Assembly (NCBI GenBank): GCA_913060505.1
Contig: CAJXRQ010000003.1
Coordinates: 62,001 to 126,000 of the forward strand
DNA: 64,000 bases
Origin: an uncultured Desulfovibrio sp.
GTDB lineage: Bacteria; Desulfobacterota; Desulfovibrionia; Desulfovibrionales; Desulfovibrionaceae
Reading direction: 5' to 3'
Part shown: positions 52,014 to 61,913 of the stretch, one piece after another
Layout of the letters: every line of letters starts with the position of its first letter
Numbering within the stretch: position 1 is the first letter of the stretch
Translations under genes and position numbers: made by a program
Notes under the pieces: generated by a model
What the model saw: the letters and a program-made list of their open reading frames with translations, nothing else
Told to the model about the DNA's origin: nothing
Database searches by the model: none

Positions 52014-52973
52014 ATGAAAAAAAAACTTCTCAATATGATCATGGTAATTGTTGCAGTTTGCATTGCCGCCCTTCTCGGAGAAGGTTTGCTTGTTCTGAAA
52101 AATAAGGACATGAAAAATTACGACATTGAAATGTGGCGTTATGCCAAGCTCCTGAAAAAAAGAAGCGCTGACCCAAAACTCGGGCACGAGCACGCCCTTA
52201 ACCGTCAGGCGACCTTGCAGTCGGTTCAAATCAGAACAAACAATTGGGGATTGCGGGGACCGAACATACAGCTCAAGAGTCCCAAAAAAAGAAGGATCCT
52301 ATTTTTAGGCTCCTCGGTAACGCTGGGATGGGGGGTACCTGAAGACCAGACCCTGCCTGCAATGATCGGAGCAGAGCTAGGGAAGGATGCGGAGGTATTG
52401 AACGCCGGCATTGGAAATTACAACATGGTCAAGTACATAGAGTTGTTTTTTTCCAAGCTCACGCCACTGAAGCCGACGGATATTGTTCTGAATTTTTTCA
52501 TTGCCGATCCAGGCGTTCGTAAATCCGAACAAAGCAATTGGCTACTGGCTCACAGCCAGCTTGCCGTTGTTGTCTGGCATATCTATAACGGGCTTGTAAG
52601 CAAAGACAACAGCGAGGACATGCTATCGTATTACAAATCTCTTTACGATCCAAATTCCTCCGGATATCAGGGCATGGTCAATGCTCTTGACCGCATCAAA
52701 TCTTACGCGGATGCAAACGGGATCCATCTTTATATGATCATTACGCCTGAAATATATTATCTGGGCAATTATCTCTACGGATTCGCGCATGATGCCATAT
52801 CAAAAGAAGCGCAAAGCAGAGGTATTAAGCTTATTGATCCACTGCCCGCATTCGAAGAAATACAAGATCCGAAAACTCTGTGGGTCATGCCTACCGACCA
52901 TCACCCCAACGCTAAAGCTAACCGGATAATAACCGATTACTGCATTAATAATAACTTTTTCAAAAGACAGTAA
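52014..52973 (+). CDS. Membrane-anchored SGNH/GDSL hydrolase-like protein
   Basis: A 319-residue protein with an N-terminal signal anchor (about 5-27) and a periplasmic SGNH domain. Block I is ILFLGSSVTLGWGV (Ser nucleophile), block II Gly/Asn region LNAGIGNYNM, and block V DHHPNAKAN with the catalytic Asp and His. Such proteins act with MBOAT acyltransferases, either moving an acyl group to a glycan or removing it. The next gene, three bases later, is an MBOAT. Confidence 0.82.
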   Translation: MKKKLLNMIMVIVAVCIAALLGEGLLVLKNKDMKNYDIEMWRYAKLLKKRSADPKLGHEHALNRQATLQSVQIRTNNWGLRGPNIQLKSPKKRRILFLGSSVTLGWGVPEDQTLPAMIGAELGKDAEVLNAGIGNYNMVKYIELFFSKLTPLKPTDIVLNFFIADPGVRKSEQSNWLLAHSQLAVVVWHIYNGLVSKDNSEDMLSYYKSLYDPNSSGYQGMVNALDRIKSYADANGIHLYMIITPEIYYLGNYLYGFAHDAISKEAQSRGIKLIDPLPAFEEIQDPKTLWVMPTDHHPNAKANRIITDYCINNNFFKRQ

Positions 52974-52976
52974 GCC

Positions 52977-54338
52977 ATGCTGTTCTGTTCCTCTGTATTT
53001 TTTGTTTTCTTTATCGTCTTTCTCCTTCTTTGGTACGCCACTCCCAAAAAATGGCACCACTGGCTCATCATCATTGCCAGCCTATACTTCTATGGATACT
53101 GGAATTGGAGCTATACCCTTCTACCATTGGGGCTGACTCTGGGCGGCTTCTTTTCCATAAAATGGATTGACAATGCAACAGGCCCCCAAAACAAGAAATT
53201 TCGGCTTGCCTTGTGCATAGCCGTTATGCTCATTCCCCTTTTTATTTTCAAATATCTCAACTTCTTCCTCCGAAGGGAGATCATCACTGTTGGTCTGCCC
53301 TTGGGCATCTCATATATCACCTTTACGCTGATCGCATACCTGATTGACGTGGCAAAAAAGGACTATCCTGCGGAAAGTCATTTTTCATGGCTTCTTGCCT
53401 ATGTGACTTATTTTCCTCAACTGATCGCAGGGCCGATCCTCAGGCCGAGGGAGCTGTTGCCCCAGCTCAAGCAAAATCTGCAGCCCACCAATCTTGTCCG
53501 CTGGCAGGCCGTAACTATTTTCACTGCCGGGCTGGTCAAAAAACTCATCTTTGCAGACCAGATCAAGCCTTTTGTCGATAGTATCTATTCAGTGAAGGGA
53601 ACACCCGACGCGCTTCAGAGCGTGATCGGTTTCTACCTGTTTCCGGCCCAAATATATTGTGATTTCAGTGGCTATACCGATATGGCCATCGGGCTGGCCC
53701 TTTTTTTCGGAATTCAGCTCCCCATGAACTTTAACCGGCCATTCCTTTCCTGTTCCACAACGGAAGTGTGGCGCAGATGGCAAATAACCCTTTCCTTCTG
53801 GCTGCGGGACTATTTGTACATCCCGATTGTAAAAAAATATAATTACAAATACATAAAACCTATTGCCAAATTCATAACCCTGACTCTGTGTGGCCTTTGG
53901 CATGGTGCAAACTGGACCTATGTTGTGTGGGGCTCGTTCAATGGAATCCTGCTTATTGTGGAATCTCTATTCAAAAACACTCAATGGTCACGGCGACTCC
54001 CCAAACCGATAAAAATCCTGACTACATTCCACTTGTTTGCCTTTGGGGTAGTTTTTGTCAGGTCAAGGACCATAGATCAAGCGTGGGACATCCTCAGATC
54101 TTTGTTTTTCTGGCAATCCTTTACTCTCGGAGACGTTTCCCCTTACGCCTACCCATTGATGCTCTGTTCTCTTACATATTTTTCCCATCATTGGGACTGC
54201 ATGGATTGCCTGAAAGAAGTTGTCGAGCGGTCAAACAGATTTCTACTGACCGCATCCCTGTCCGTGCTCTGGTTCCTGGCCGTCATTCTCAACGTGCTTG
54301 GCGGCGGCAGCAGTAAGTTCATTTATTTTGACTTTTAA
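52977..54338 (+). CDS. MBOAT family O-acyltransferase (AlgI/DltB-like)
   Basis: Integral membrane protein of 453 residues, about 10-12 helices, that passes acyl groups across the membrane for transfer to exported polymers. Typical motifs: GISYITFTLIAYLIDV, FPQLIAGPILRPRELLPQL split near 160, CDFSGYTDMAIGLALFFG, MNFNRPF, EVWRRWQITLSFWLRDYLYIP split near 270, and the catalytic His in LCGLWHGANWTYVVWG. Partner SGNH proteins flank it on both sides. With the carbamoyltransferase it suggests decoration of a surface glycan by both acyl and carbamoyl groups. Confidence 0.92.
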   Translation: MLFCSSVFFVFFIVFLLLWYATPKKWHHWLIIIASLYFYGYWNWSYTLLPLGLTLGGFFSIKWIDNATGPQNKKFRLALCIAVMLIPLFIFKYLNFFLRREIITVGLPLGISYITFTLIAYLIDVAKKDYPAESHFSWLLAYVTYFPQLIAGPILRPRELLPQLKQNLQPTNLVRWQAVTIFTAGLVKKLIFADQIKPFVDSIYSVKGTPDALQSVIGFYLFPAQIYCDFSGYTDMAIGLALFFGIQLPMNFNRPFLSCSTTEVWRRWQITLSFWLRDYLYIPIVKKYNYKYIKPIAKFITLTLCGLWHGANWTYVVWGSFNGILLIVESLFKNTQWSRRLPKPIKILTTFHLFAFGVVFVRSRTIDQAWDILRSLFFWQSFTLGDVSPYAYPLMLCSLTYFSHHWDCMDCLKEVVERSNRFLLTASLSVLWFLAVILNVLGGGSSKFIYFDF

Positions 54339-55383
54339 GCATGGGAAGGAGGTTGGCCCTGACAATCCCCGCATAAACATCTCTGGCCATCATGGCATTC
54401 CCTTTCGCTGTAGGGTGCAAATCGTTGTCAAGAAATGTTCCCTTTTGATGCTTATGATTCAAGCTCAAACGGTGATCGATGACAGGTACCCCGTATTTTT
54501 CAGCGACCACCCGCACAGACCGGACATAGGTCGAAATGGTTTCAACCAGATAATCCTTGGTGTACCGAATCTGGAACCTGTCCAATCCCTGTTTGGGTAA
54601 ATGAGTCGAATCAAGAGGCGGCTCCACAAAAGCCAGCCCAACTCCGTGAGATCTGCATACATTAATCATCGCCTTAATGTTGCTTTTGAATTTGTCCAAC
54701 GCCTTTGCATTGAAAACGTTTGTTTGGGTGCTTTTTTTGGGAAAACCCATAAGGCATGCATACCCCAGCCGCGAATACTTCATGGCCATTGTTATCCACC
54801 GAGGCGGTTTCTGGTAGATAAGAATATCCGGATGCCAATTTGCGATGGTCGAATACCAGATGTCGTTGCCCAAAATGCAAATCAAAACCAAATCCGGTCT
54901 GATTCTGTTTTGCGACAATATCTCCTGAAGGGTCACCAGCACCTGGCTTGAGGAATAGGAAGGAACCCCACCATTTATCACAAAGACATCACCATACTTT
55001 TCCGAAAAGCACTTTTCCAAATGAAAGGGATACGTTTCATTGTCCCGTACACGCCAGCCAAACGTTGTCGACTCCCCAAGAGCGAGAATGACGTGTTTGC
55101 GATTCAGATCCTTGGGGAAATCCTGCCCGCGAAATCCTTCGGAATTTACGGTATAGCACCCATTGGCGAATTTCGATTTCAAAGCAAAGCCGCGGGTTCG
55201 GCTCGCCTCCACGAACGGCCGCTTTCGTATATGCCAGTTCCGATCACTAAACGCAGGCACGATTTCGGAAGCCGGAATCATCAGCCTGAAAATACCTTCA
55301 ACAAAAAGAAGCATGCCGATTAGAACAGCACAGTTGATGACCAAAATGCTGATATATTTTTTAGCCCGGATCATTCTATTCAA
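54319..55383 (-). CDS. Second SGNH/GDSL hydrolase-like protein
   Basis: A 354-residue protein on the opposite strand, overlapping the MBOAT end by 20 bases. N-terminal anchor (about 10-30), then VILALGESTTFGWRV (block I), VINGGVPSYSSSQVL (block II), LICILGNDIWY (block III with Gly-Asn-Asp) and NDLHPTAKGNAMMA (Asp-His pair). All catalytic blocks are clearer than in the 52014 gene, so this is probably the active acyl-hydrolase or transferase. Convergent placement means it needs its own promoter, in the 55384-55791 region. ATGs at 55383 and 55374 are both possible. Confidence 0.83.
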   Translation of the reverse strand: MNRMIRAKKYISILVINCAVLIGMLLFVEGIFRLMIPASEIVPAFSDRNWHIRKRPFVEASRTRGFALKSKFANGCYTVNSEGFRGQDFPKDLNRKHVILALGESTTFGWRVRDNETYPFHLEKCFSEKYGDVFVINGGVPSYSSSQVLVTLQEILSQNRIRPDLVLICILGNDIWYSTIANWHPDILIYQKPPRWITMAMKYSRLGYACLMGFPKKSTQTNVFNAKALDKFKSNIKAMINVCRSHGVGLAFVEPPLDSTHLPKQGLDRFQIRYTKDYLVETISTYVRSVRVVAEKYGVPVIDHRLSLNHKHQKGTFLDNDLHPTAKGNAMMARDVYAGIVRANLLPMLKSQNK

Positions 55384-55791
55384 TCGCCTTGCGTTGGATT
55401 GTTATCAAATTCAAAGGCAAGAACTACACCATGCGTTGTTTTTGCAACAGGCCAAGCCCTTCAGGGTTCGCAGCTTATATATCTCTCGAGAGGTTGGCAA
55501 ACCGGATATTCGACCATCAGTCTAGGTGGTACAAGCGCGGCATGCGGGCATCCCGTCCACCACAACCTTGTGCCGCAGATCTTCTCACATCTGTTTACAA
55601 GCGATATGCAAAACAGTCTTCAAGTCCGCCCCCCTGATTCAAGCCAACGTTATAGCCCCAGAGCCTCCCGCCTCAAATCTCTGCTTCATTGACACCCCTC
55701 CCCCTGCAAAAGTAGTCATCCATTCACAGCGTGCAAAATCAACAACATGATTTTGCCATTCTATTCCACTTGCATTCCAAGGAGCATCATC
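55384..55791. other. Intergenic region between SGNH and DUF3795 genes
   Basis: About 400 bases with no gene I believe. It must hold divergent promoters; none is clear. Composition is mixed and codon use in the short open frames here is unlike real genes nearby. Confidence 0.4.
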
Positions 55792-56238
55792 ATGGATGTA
55801 AAGCAACTCACCGCGCCGTGTGGATTACCCTGTTTCGCCTGCGCCGTTTATAAGGAAAATATCACCGAGGAAATGACCCAATTTGTTGCAAAGGCACACG
55901 GAATCACACCTGAGGAAGTGCCTTGCAGCGGCTGCAGAAGCGCCCAAGGGTGTCCTTTTGAAAAGCTTCTTACGGATACCGGATGCCCGACAAAAAAATG
56001 TGTCGAAGCGAAAAGACTTCACAACTGCTCGGAATGTAGCGAGTTTCCCTGCGAGAACCTGATGCCGACGGCAGATCTCGCCAAAGAACTTCCGCACAAC
56101 ACCAAAATGTATAATCTGGCCCGCATCAAGTTGATCGGCCTTGAAGCATGGGCAAAAGAAGCCCCATTAATCCAAAAGAAATACTTCATGGGCAAATTCG
56201 TGTATGGCGCAGGTGCCGAGCTTGATGGAGATAAATAA
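55792..56238 (+). CDS. DUF3795 family Cys-rich protein
   Basis: A 148-residue cytoplasmic protein with the DUF3795 Cys pattern: APCGLPCFACAVY, CSGCRSAQGCPF, CPTKKCVEAKRLHNCSECSEFPCENL. The many paired Cys suggest zinc or Fe-S binding. No function is known for the family. AAGGAG lies eight bases before the ATG at 55792. A related domain is fused to a C_GCAxxG-type domain at 26988-27992. Confidence 0.82.
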   Translation: MDVKQLTAPCGLPCFACAVYKENITEEMTQFVAKAHGITPEEVPCSGCRSAQGCPFEKLLTDTGCPTKKCVEAKRLHNCSECSEFPCENLMPTADLAKELPHNTKMYNLARIKLIGLEAWAKEAPLIQKKYFMGKFVYGAGAELDGDK

Positions 56239-56369
56239 ATTTCGCTCTGTTCAGCGTTACCCATTTTAGAAGGGGGCTTGGAACAAAAACATGCTCTCTT
56301 CTCTTTTCAAGCGATTTCGCTGCCATACACAATTCGTCATCTTCCCCTTGACAATGGTTCGACGACGAC

Positions 56370-56525
56370 ATGGCCATCAAGCGAGACATCATTGAAAATA
56401 ACGAGCTGGTCCGCTCCATATACGGCACGGCCGAGAATCCGGGATTCACCGTATTCAGCATCGATCACGGCGAAGCCTTTATGTTCGATTTCAGCGGCAA
56501 CCCACCTCAATCACATACGTTCTAG
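56370..56525 (+). CDS. Possible small protein
   Basis: A 51-residue frame (MAIKRDIIENNELVRSIYG, then GFTVFSIDHGEAFMFDF) with protein-like composition but no clear ribosome binding site. Could be a real small gene or the leftover of a larger one. Not recognised. The remaining intergenic bases (56239-56700) hold only a perfect ten-base hairpin at 56584-56610 without a T tail. Confidence 0.3.
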   Translation: MAIKRDIIENNELVRSIYGTAENPGFTVFSIDHGEAFMFDFSGNPPQSHTF

Positions 56526-56583
56526 TCTTTCCCCTGCCGCAGTAAGGCGGCAAACAATCTGTTTCAGACAATACCATCGGCAA

Positions 56584-56610
56584 GCCCGGCCAGACGCCCA
56601 CTGGCCGGGC
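56584..56610 (+). terminator. GC-rich hairpin upstream of the ABC exporter gene
   Basis: GCCCGGCCAG/CTGGCCGGGC, perfect ten-base stem, seven-base loop, no T run. Possible factor-dependent terminator or processing site. Confidence 0.35.
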
Positions 56611-56700
56611 TGTCGTCATTGCAAACGGTCTGCCCCTTTGTGCTGTTTCATACACGTAACTTGACTTTTCCCGAGAAAGGACAAAGGAATTCCAGTCGCT

Positions 56701-58431
56701 ATGAAGAAAAAAACAATGACCGCCGTCAAAAAATCCCTCCAGGACACATGGAGACTGGCCCGGCCCTACTGGTTCTCCGAAGACCGGTGGTACGGACGGG
56801 GCCTGCTTGCCGTTATCGTCTCCATGAGTCTGGGGATCGTATACATCAACGTTCTGCTCAACAAATGGAACAAAACCTTTTACGACACCCTGCAGAATCA
56901 CGATTGGAACGGCTTTAAGCATCAGCTGGGCATCTTCTGCATACTGGCGTTCATCTACATCGCGGTCGCCGTCTACCAACTCTACCTCCAGCAAATGCTC
57001 ATAATTCGATGGCGTAAATGGCTTACGGACAAATTTCAGGAACGATGGCTGAAGGATCGGGCCTACTATGCCCTGCAAATGCGCGGCAGCGAAACCGACA
57101 ACCCGGACCAGCGCATTGCCGACGACATCGACTCCTTTGTGGCCGAAACCCTTTCGCTGTCACTGGGCTTACTGAAAGCCACCGTCACGCTGGTTTCCTT
57201 TGTAGGCATTTTATGGGGACTTTCCGGCGCACTCTCCTTCACGCTCGGAGGACTGGGCATAACCATTCCCGGCTACATGGTCTGGGCGGCGCTGATTTAC
57301 GCTCTTGTGGGCAGTTACCTCACTCACCGCGTGGGGCGCCCACTCATCCGCCTGAATTTCGACCAACAGCGATACGAAGCGGACTTCCGTTTCAGCCTGG
57401 TGCGGTTCCGGGAAAATGCCGAAGGCGTGGCCCTATATCGCGGGGAAAAAGACGAAACAAAAATCTTCAAAAAACGTTTCCAAAAAGTCGTCGACAACTG
57501 GTGGGCGATCATGAAACGCCAAAAGCGTTTGTCCTGGCTCACCAACGGTTACGCCCAAATCGCCATTATCTTCCCCATTCTGGCTGCGGCACCGCGCTAT
57601 TTTTCCGGGGCCATGCAGCTGGGTGGCCTCATGCAGACCGCCTCGGCGTTCAAACAGGTACAAGATTCCCTCAGCTGGTTCGTGGAGGCATACACGTCCC
57701 TGGCCGCATGGCGCGCCACGGTCGAGCGACTCACCAGCTTTGCTCACGCCATGGACGAAGCCCATAGGATTAACGGACGTGCGGACATAAAACATGAGGC
57801 AAACGGAACCAATTCCTTGCAGGTCGAAAAACTGCGGCTGAACCTGCCGGACCACGGCCCATTACTGAAGGAACTGAATCTGGAGGTTCAGCCGGGGCAA
57901 AGCCTGCTGATCAACGGCCCTTCCGGGGTAGGGAAAAGCACTCTGCTCCGGGCCATTGCCGGACTTTGGCCCTATGGATCAGGTGAAATCCGGCTGCCGG
58001 GCAACAGCAAAAGCATGTTTCTGCCGCAAAAGCCGTACCTGCCCATGGGCAACCTGCGCGCCGTGCTGAGCTACCCCACCCCGGCCGGAGGCTTTGACGA
58101 CAACACACTGCGCAAGGCGCTGGTCGACTGCGGCCTGAAACACCTTTCCGGGCACCTTGAAGACGAAAGCTATTGGGCGCAACAACTCTCCCCCGGAGAA
58201 CAGCAAAGGCTGGCCTTTGCACGCATGTTGCTGCAAAAACCCGACTGGCTGTTTTTGGACGAGGCCACCTCGGCCATGGATGAAGCCAGCGAAACCCGTT
58301 TATACGCACTGCTCAGGGAACGCCTGCCCAATGCCGCCGTGGTCAGCGTGGGCCACCGTTCCTCGCTTTTGCCGTTCCATGAAAGACATCTGACCTTGAA
58401 CACGGCCAGACTGGAGCAGGCTCCCGCGTAA
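56701..58431 (+). CDS. YddA/SbmA-like ABC transporter (fused membrane and ATPase domains)
   Basis: A 576-residue half-transporter working as a dimer in the inner membrane. The membrane part (1-330) belongs to the ABC_membrane_2 family (YddA, BacA/SbmA, ABCD): RPYWFSEDRWYGRGLLAVIV split near 35, YINVLLNKWNKTFYDTLQ, and NPDQRIADDIDSF, the family's EAA-like motif. The ATPase part (about 360-570) has Walker A GPSGVGKST, Q-loop LPQKPYL, signature LSPGEQQRL, Walker B WLFLDEAT and H-loop VGHRSS. YddA-type proteins are thought to move lipids, peptides or acyl-CoA; the cargo here is unknown. Confidence 0.9.
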   Translation: MKKKTMTAVKKSLQDTWRLARPYWFSEDRWYGRGLLAVIVSMSLGIVYINVLLNKWNKTFYDTLQNHDWNGFKHQLGIFCILAFIYIAVAVYQLYLQQMLIIRWRKWLTDKFQERWLKDRAYYALQMRGSETDNPDQRIADDIDSFVAETLSLSLGLLKATVTLVSFVGILWGLSGALSFTLGGLGITIPGYMVWAALIYALVGSYLTHRVGRPLIRLNFDQQRYEADFRFSLVRFRENAEGVALYRGEKDETKIFKKRFQKVVDNWWAIMKRQKRLSWLTNGYAQIAIIFPILAAAPRYFSGAMQLGGLMQTASAFKQVQDSLSWFVEAYTSLAAWRATVERLTSFAHAMDEAHRINGRADIKHEANGTNSLQVEKLRLNLPDHGPLLKELNLEVQPGQSLLINGPSGVGKSTLLRAIAGLWPYGSGEIRLPGNSKSMFLPQKPYLPMGNLRAVLSYPTPAGGFDDNTLRKALVDCGLKHLSGHLEDESYWAQQLSPGEQQRLAFARMLLQKPDWLFLDEATSAMDEASETRLYALLRERLPNAAVVSVGHRSSLLPFHERHLTLNTARLEQAPA

Positions 58432-58441
58432 ATACGGGATT

Positions 58442-59122
58442 TCACCGGGGGCTGTCTGCGTAAAGGGAACGGACAATCTCGCGGAACTCGCGCAACGGCG
58501 AAGAATATCCTGCGCCGGAGGGATAGGAAAAGCACAGGGGCACGTACAATGGCTCCGGCCAAAGCTCGGCCTTGCCCGCGTCCTTGAGCAGCCGGGCCTC
58601 ACTCTCCCGAAGGATGACCGCTCCCAACCCCTCGGCGGCAAGCTCACGCATGATGTTTTCATCATCGGCCTGCTCGGCCAAATTCGGCTCAGTACCGTAA
58701 GTGAAAAGCCGCTCCCGAAGGACCGCGTGGAACGGACAGCCCACAAAGGAATAAATCCACGGGAGCTTGCCAAGCGTTTCCCAGTTGCCAAACGCCACTC
58801 CCTCCATAAAATTGTTGGGAATGGCGATGTTCAGGGTCACGGTGGCGAGCATTTCGTCATGGACACCTTCCTCGCCCCACATGCCGTAGCGAAATCCCGC
58901 ATGAATCTCCCCCCTGCGCAGCATCTCTGCCGTATTGCGGCTTTGGGACACAACAAAAGACAAGCGGGCCTTGGGCATCACTGAACGCATCCGGTTGGCC
59001 AGCGCCGCCATCTTGAAAAAGGCGGGATCAGTTTTCAACCCTATGGTCAATCCGGGATGGGCTTTGCTTTTCAACATGGCTGCGCGTGAGCGGACTTCTT
59101 CCATGGCCTGCCATACGAGCAT
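58442..59122 (-). pseudogene. LysR regulator missing its DNA-binding domain
   Basis: A 226-residue frame that begins within the linker helix (QAMEEVRSRAAMLKSKAHPG) and continues with a complete LysR effector domain (LTIGLKTDPAFF to about 220, including GLGAVILRESEARLL). The roughly 80-residue winged helix-turn-helix that every LysR protein has at the N-terminus is missing, and the plus strand beyond 59122 codes for something else. It cannot bind DNA as written, so it is a truncated gene. Confidence 0.75.
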
Positions 59123-59402
59123 TCATGTCGTCCTCATCGGGCTGTCATGCCTTGAACTGCTCGACGTAGCGGGAATCCTTGCCGTTGCGGACGGCTTTTT
59201 CATGACCAACGCGCTGATAGGCACGTTGGCAGCAGTTAAACTCTTTCGCAAGCCTCTCCCCAAACTGATCGCAGCGCTTTTGAGCCTCGGAATATGCACA
59301 GTGCTCGTCCAAACGCATTGGCCGGTCATTCTGGCCATTGGTATCATTGCCGCAATCACCCTGTTGCCGCACTCCAAACTCGCAGGACAAAGACCATCTT
59401 AG
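59103..59402 (+). pseudogene. C-terminal part of a membrane protein, probably truncated
   Basis: A 99-residue frame with three hydrophobic helices (about 10-35, 48-65, 72-90) separated by short basic loops (KLFRKPLPK). No start site with a ribosome binding sequence; its first codons overlap the truncated LysR gene. It looks like the tail of a larger transporter whose head was lost in the same deletion. Not assigned to a family. Confidence 0.5.
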
Positions 59403-59578
59403 CCTCTTTCCCTTTTTTATCGATAATATTCTGAATACTTTAAATCTTTTTCTTGTTTTTACAAAAAATGTTCCTTCATTCTGAACCTCTTCAATGAATC
59501 TAATAGGAAAAAGATTTACATACGTGGTACTTTCACTTGTGTATCAATAATTTGCCAACGGCCGAAGAGGGGGAGCAA

Positions 59579-61603
59579 ATGAGTATCAAGTGGAAACTTC
59601 TGTTGATGGTGGGCTTACCCATCGCAGCCATAATTATCATTTTCGCGGAAGGGCTTTCCAGCTTCTACGTCGTCGACACAAACATCGTCGACGTCAACAA
59701 GCTGCATATGAACCGGGCCACTATGATCGATGCGGACAGGGACGCCTATCAGGCGCAAGTCGCGGTCATGAAGGCCCTTGAAGTTGAATCCGCAGAGGAA
59801 CTCAGCTCGGTAAAACAATCAAGCGACGAAAATCTCAAGCAGGCCTGGGACAGAATCATCGAGCCTTCAAAGAACTTCACCAAGGAAATGGGCTCGCCGC
59901 TCAATGCGTTCAAAAACAACTACAACGCATGGGAAACCAACAACAAGGTCATTTTCGACCTCTCCAGCCAGACCATTGACGCCAACGTCGCTCGCGACAA
60001 GGCCGAAAAGGCTGCCGAGGCGTCCTTTGACGATATGCGGGACATCATCGACAAACTTGGAGAGATGGTAAACGAAAGGCTCAAGAGCCCTCTCCTGTCC
60101 CCGGAGCGCCGTCTGCAAATGGAACAGGCGCTCTCAAAAATCCTCAATGCGGACAGGGACGCCTATCAGGCATATGTCGCACAACTGCTCATTATAGCAG
60201 CGAAGGACATACAAACGGCAAACAAGCTTGCCGAGTCATTCGACGAAAACGTGGGCCAAACAAAAGATAGGGTTACAGCTGGTGCAAACCTGCTGGGAAG
60301 CGCGGGTGCGGAATTGAAGGCTGATTTTATCGAAAAATTTACCTTCTGGGAAAAGCAGGGCCGCAAGGCTGTGGAGCTGACACGCTCCAACATTGGCAAA
60401 AACCTCAAAAAGATCCGGTTACTGCATGAAAGCGACAAAAACTTTGCTGCCATGCGAGGCAATATAGACACGCTCGGTGAAATGGAAATGGCCCGGGTCG
60501 AGGCCGACCTTGAGCACCTTGACAACGTCATCGGCAACACCATCATTTTGTACATACTCGTATCCTTGGCCTTTATCGCAATCTCCGTGGTCATAACGCT
60601 CATCGTCGCATCCCGCATTTCCAAGGCATTGAAGGACAGCGCCAACATCGCCACCGCACTTTCGGAAGGCAACTTCAACGTGAAACTCGACCTGCAAAGA
60701 AAGGATGAAATAGGGCAACTCTCAAGCGCTCTTTCTACCATGGTCGGCAAACTGAGCGGCATTGTCCACGCGGTTCAGGACGCAGCTTCCACCGTTGCTT
60801 CCAGTGGTGAAGAGCTGGCGAGTTCTTCCGAAACCCTGAGTCAGGGTGCAACGGAACAGTCTTCCTCCGTCGAAGAAGTGTCCTCGGCCATGGAGCAAAT
60901 GACCGCCAGCATCGGCCAGAACGCGGAAAGCGCCAACATGACACAGGGTATCGCCCGCAAGACTGCGGATGAAAGCAGGCAAGGCGGGGAAGCGGTCAAA
61001 CAGACCGTCGACTCCATGACCCGCATTGCGGAAAAGATATCCATTGTCGAGGAAATAGCCCGCCAAACCAACCTTCTCGCCCTTAACGCGGCAATCGAGG
61101 CCGCCAGAGCAGGAGAACATGGCAAGGGCTTTGCGGTCGTTGCCGCCGAAGTCCGCAAACTGGCTGAAAAATCCGGTCAGGCGGCAAGCGAAATCAGCGA
61201 GCTTTCCACCTCTTCGGTTGAAGTGGCGACTCGTGCCGGGGAAATGCTGGATTCGGTCGTTCCCAACATTGAAAAGACAGCCGAACTGATACAGGAGATC
61301 GCTGCAGCCAGTGCCGAGCAAAACACTGGAGCCGTGGAAATCAACACGGCCCTCCAGGAAATGGATAGCGTTGTCCAGGCAAACGCGGGATCTGCCGAGG
61401 AAATAGCCTCCACAGCCGAGCAATTATCCTCGCAGGCCATGCAGCTTGAACATTCCATGAGTTTCTTCAAGCTGGGAGAAACATCGAACGAACGGACAAA
61501 GCAGGCTGCGCCAATAACGCCGCCCAAGGCCATCGGCATGGGGGAATCAGCAGGAAACATCGCACTTGACGGGGAGGCTGACAGCGATTTTGAACGATTC
61601 TAA
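59579..61603 (+). CDS. Methyl-accepting chemotaxis protein with helical (HBM/4HB-like) sensor
   Basis: A 674-residue chemoreceptor. TM1 at about 5-27; a purely helical periplasmic sensor (30-320) containing two copies of a motif, [14 protein letters not shown] near 50 and [15 protein letters not shown] near 195, which suggests a duplicated four-helix bundle (helical bimodular type); TM2 about 325-347; HAMP; signalling hairpin with [40 protein letters not shown] split around residue 515. The coiled-coil insert of the other three receptors here is absent. GAGGGGGAG precedes ATG 59579. C-terminal tail is flexible, no pentapeptide. Confidence 0.93.
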   Translation: MSIKWKLLLMVGLPIAAIIIIFAEGLSSFYVVDTNIVDVNKLHMNRATMIDADRDAYQAQVAVMKALEVESAEELSSVKQSSDENLKQAWDRIIEPSKNFTKEMGSPLNAFKNNYNAWETNNKVIFDLSSQTIDANVARDKAEKAAEASFDDMRDIIDKLGEMVNERLKSPLLSPERRLQMEQALSKILNADRDAYQAYVAQLLIIAAKDIQTANKLAESFDENVGQTKDRVTAGANLLGSAGAELKADFIEKFTFWEKQGRKAVELTRSNIGKNLKKIRLLHESDKNFAAMRGNIDTLGEMEMARVEADLEHLDNVIGNTIILYILVSLAFIAISVVITLIVASRISKALKDSANIATALSEGNFNVKLDLQRKDEIGQLSSALSTMVGKLSGIVHAVQDAASTVASSGEELASSSETLSQGATEQSSSVEEVSSAMEQMTASIGQNAESANMTQGIARKTADESRQGGEAVKQTVDSMTRIAEKISIVEEIARQTNLLALNAAIEAARAGEHGKGFAVVAAEVRKLAEKSGQAASEISELSTSSVEVATRAGEMLDSVVPNIEKTAELIQEIAAASAEQNTGAVEINTALQEMDSVVQANAGSAEEIASTAEQLSSQAMQLEHSMSFFKLGETSNERTKQAAPITPPKAIGMGESAGNIALDGEADSDFERF

Positions 61604-61913
61604 AAAAAACTGATTTCAAACGGGGGGGGAGACTTTTCTCCTCCCTCCCGTTTCAGTCTCCTTGTTGCTCCACATTTGTACCAGCACGCCCTTCAGCCTC
61701 CACAAACAACTCATCCTCACCCAAAAACAACCCGCCATGGTACGGGTATCCCCCCAAAAGCCTTTATCAACCCTTTATAAAAACAATATACCCCGATTTA
61801 CAAACCGTTTTTTCCCTGCTAGGCAAGCCTCCTCAACAATTTCCCCCTGCGAACGTCCATTTTTTTTGGGCAGGGAATGCCGTTGTAAAAAGATGCTCAT
61901 TAAAGGGAGAAAA
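61604..61913. other. Region between two chemoreceptor genes
   Basis: No gene seen. It holds a G/C-rich hairpin at 61618-61654 that probably ends the first receptor transcript, then leader sequence with AAAGGGAG before the second. Confidence 0.45.
61618..61654 (+). terminator. Probable terminator of the 59579 chemoreceptor gene
   Basis: AAACGGGGGGGGAG pairs with CTCCTCCCTCCCGTTT; the following T content is low, so termination may be weak. Confidence 0.5.

Noticed and set aside
55399-55750. Several short plus-strand frames upstream of the DUF3795 gene
   Set aside because: Overlapping frames with poor codon use and no ribosome sites.
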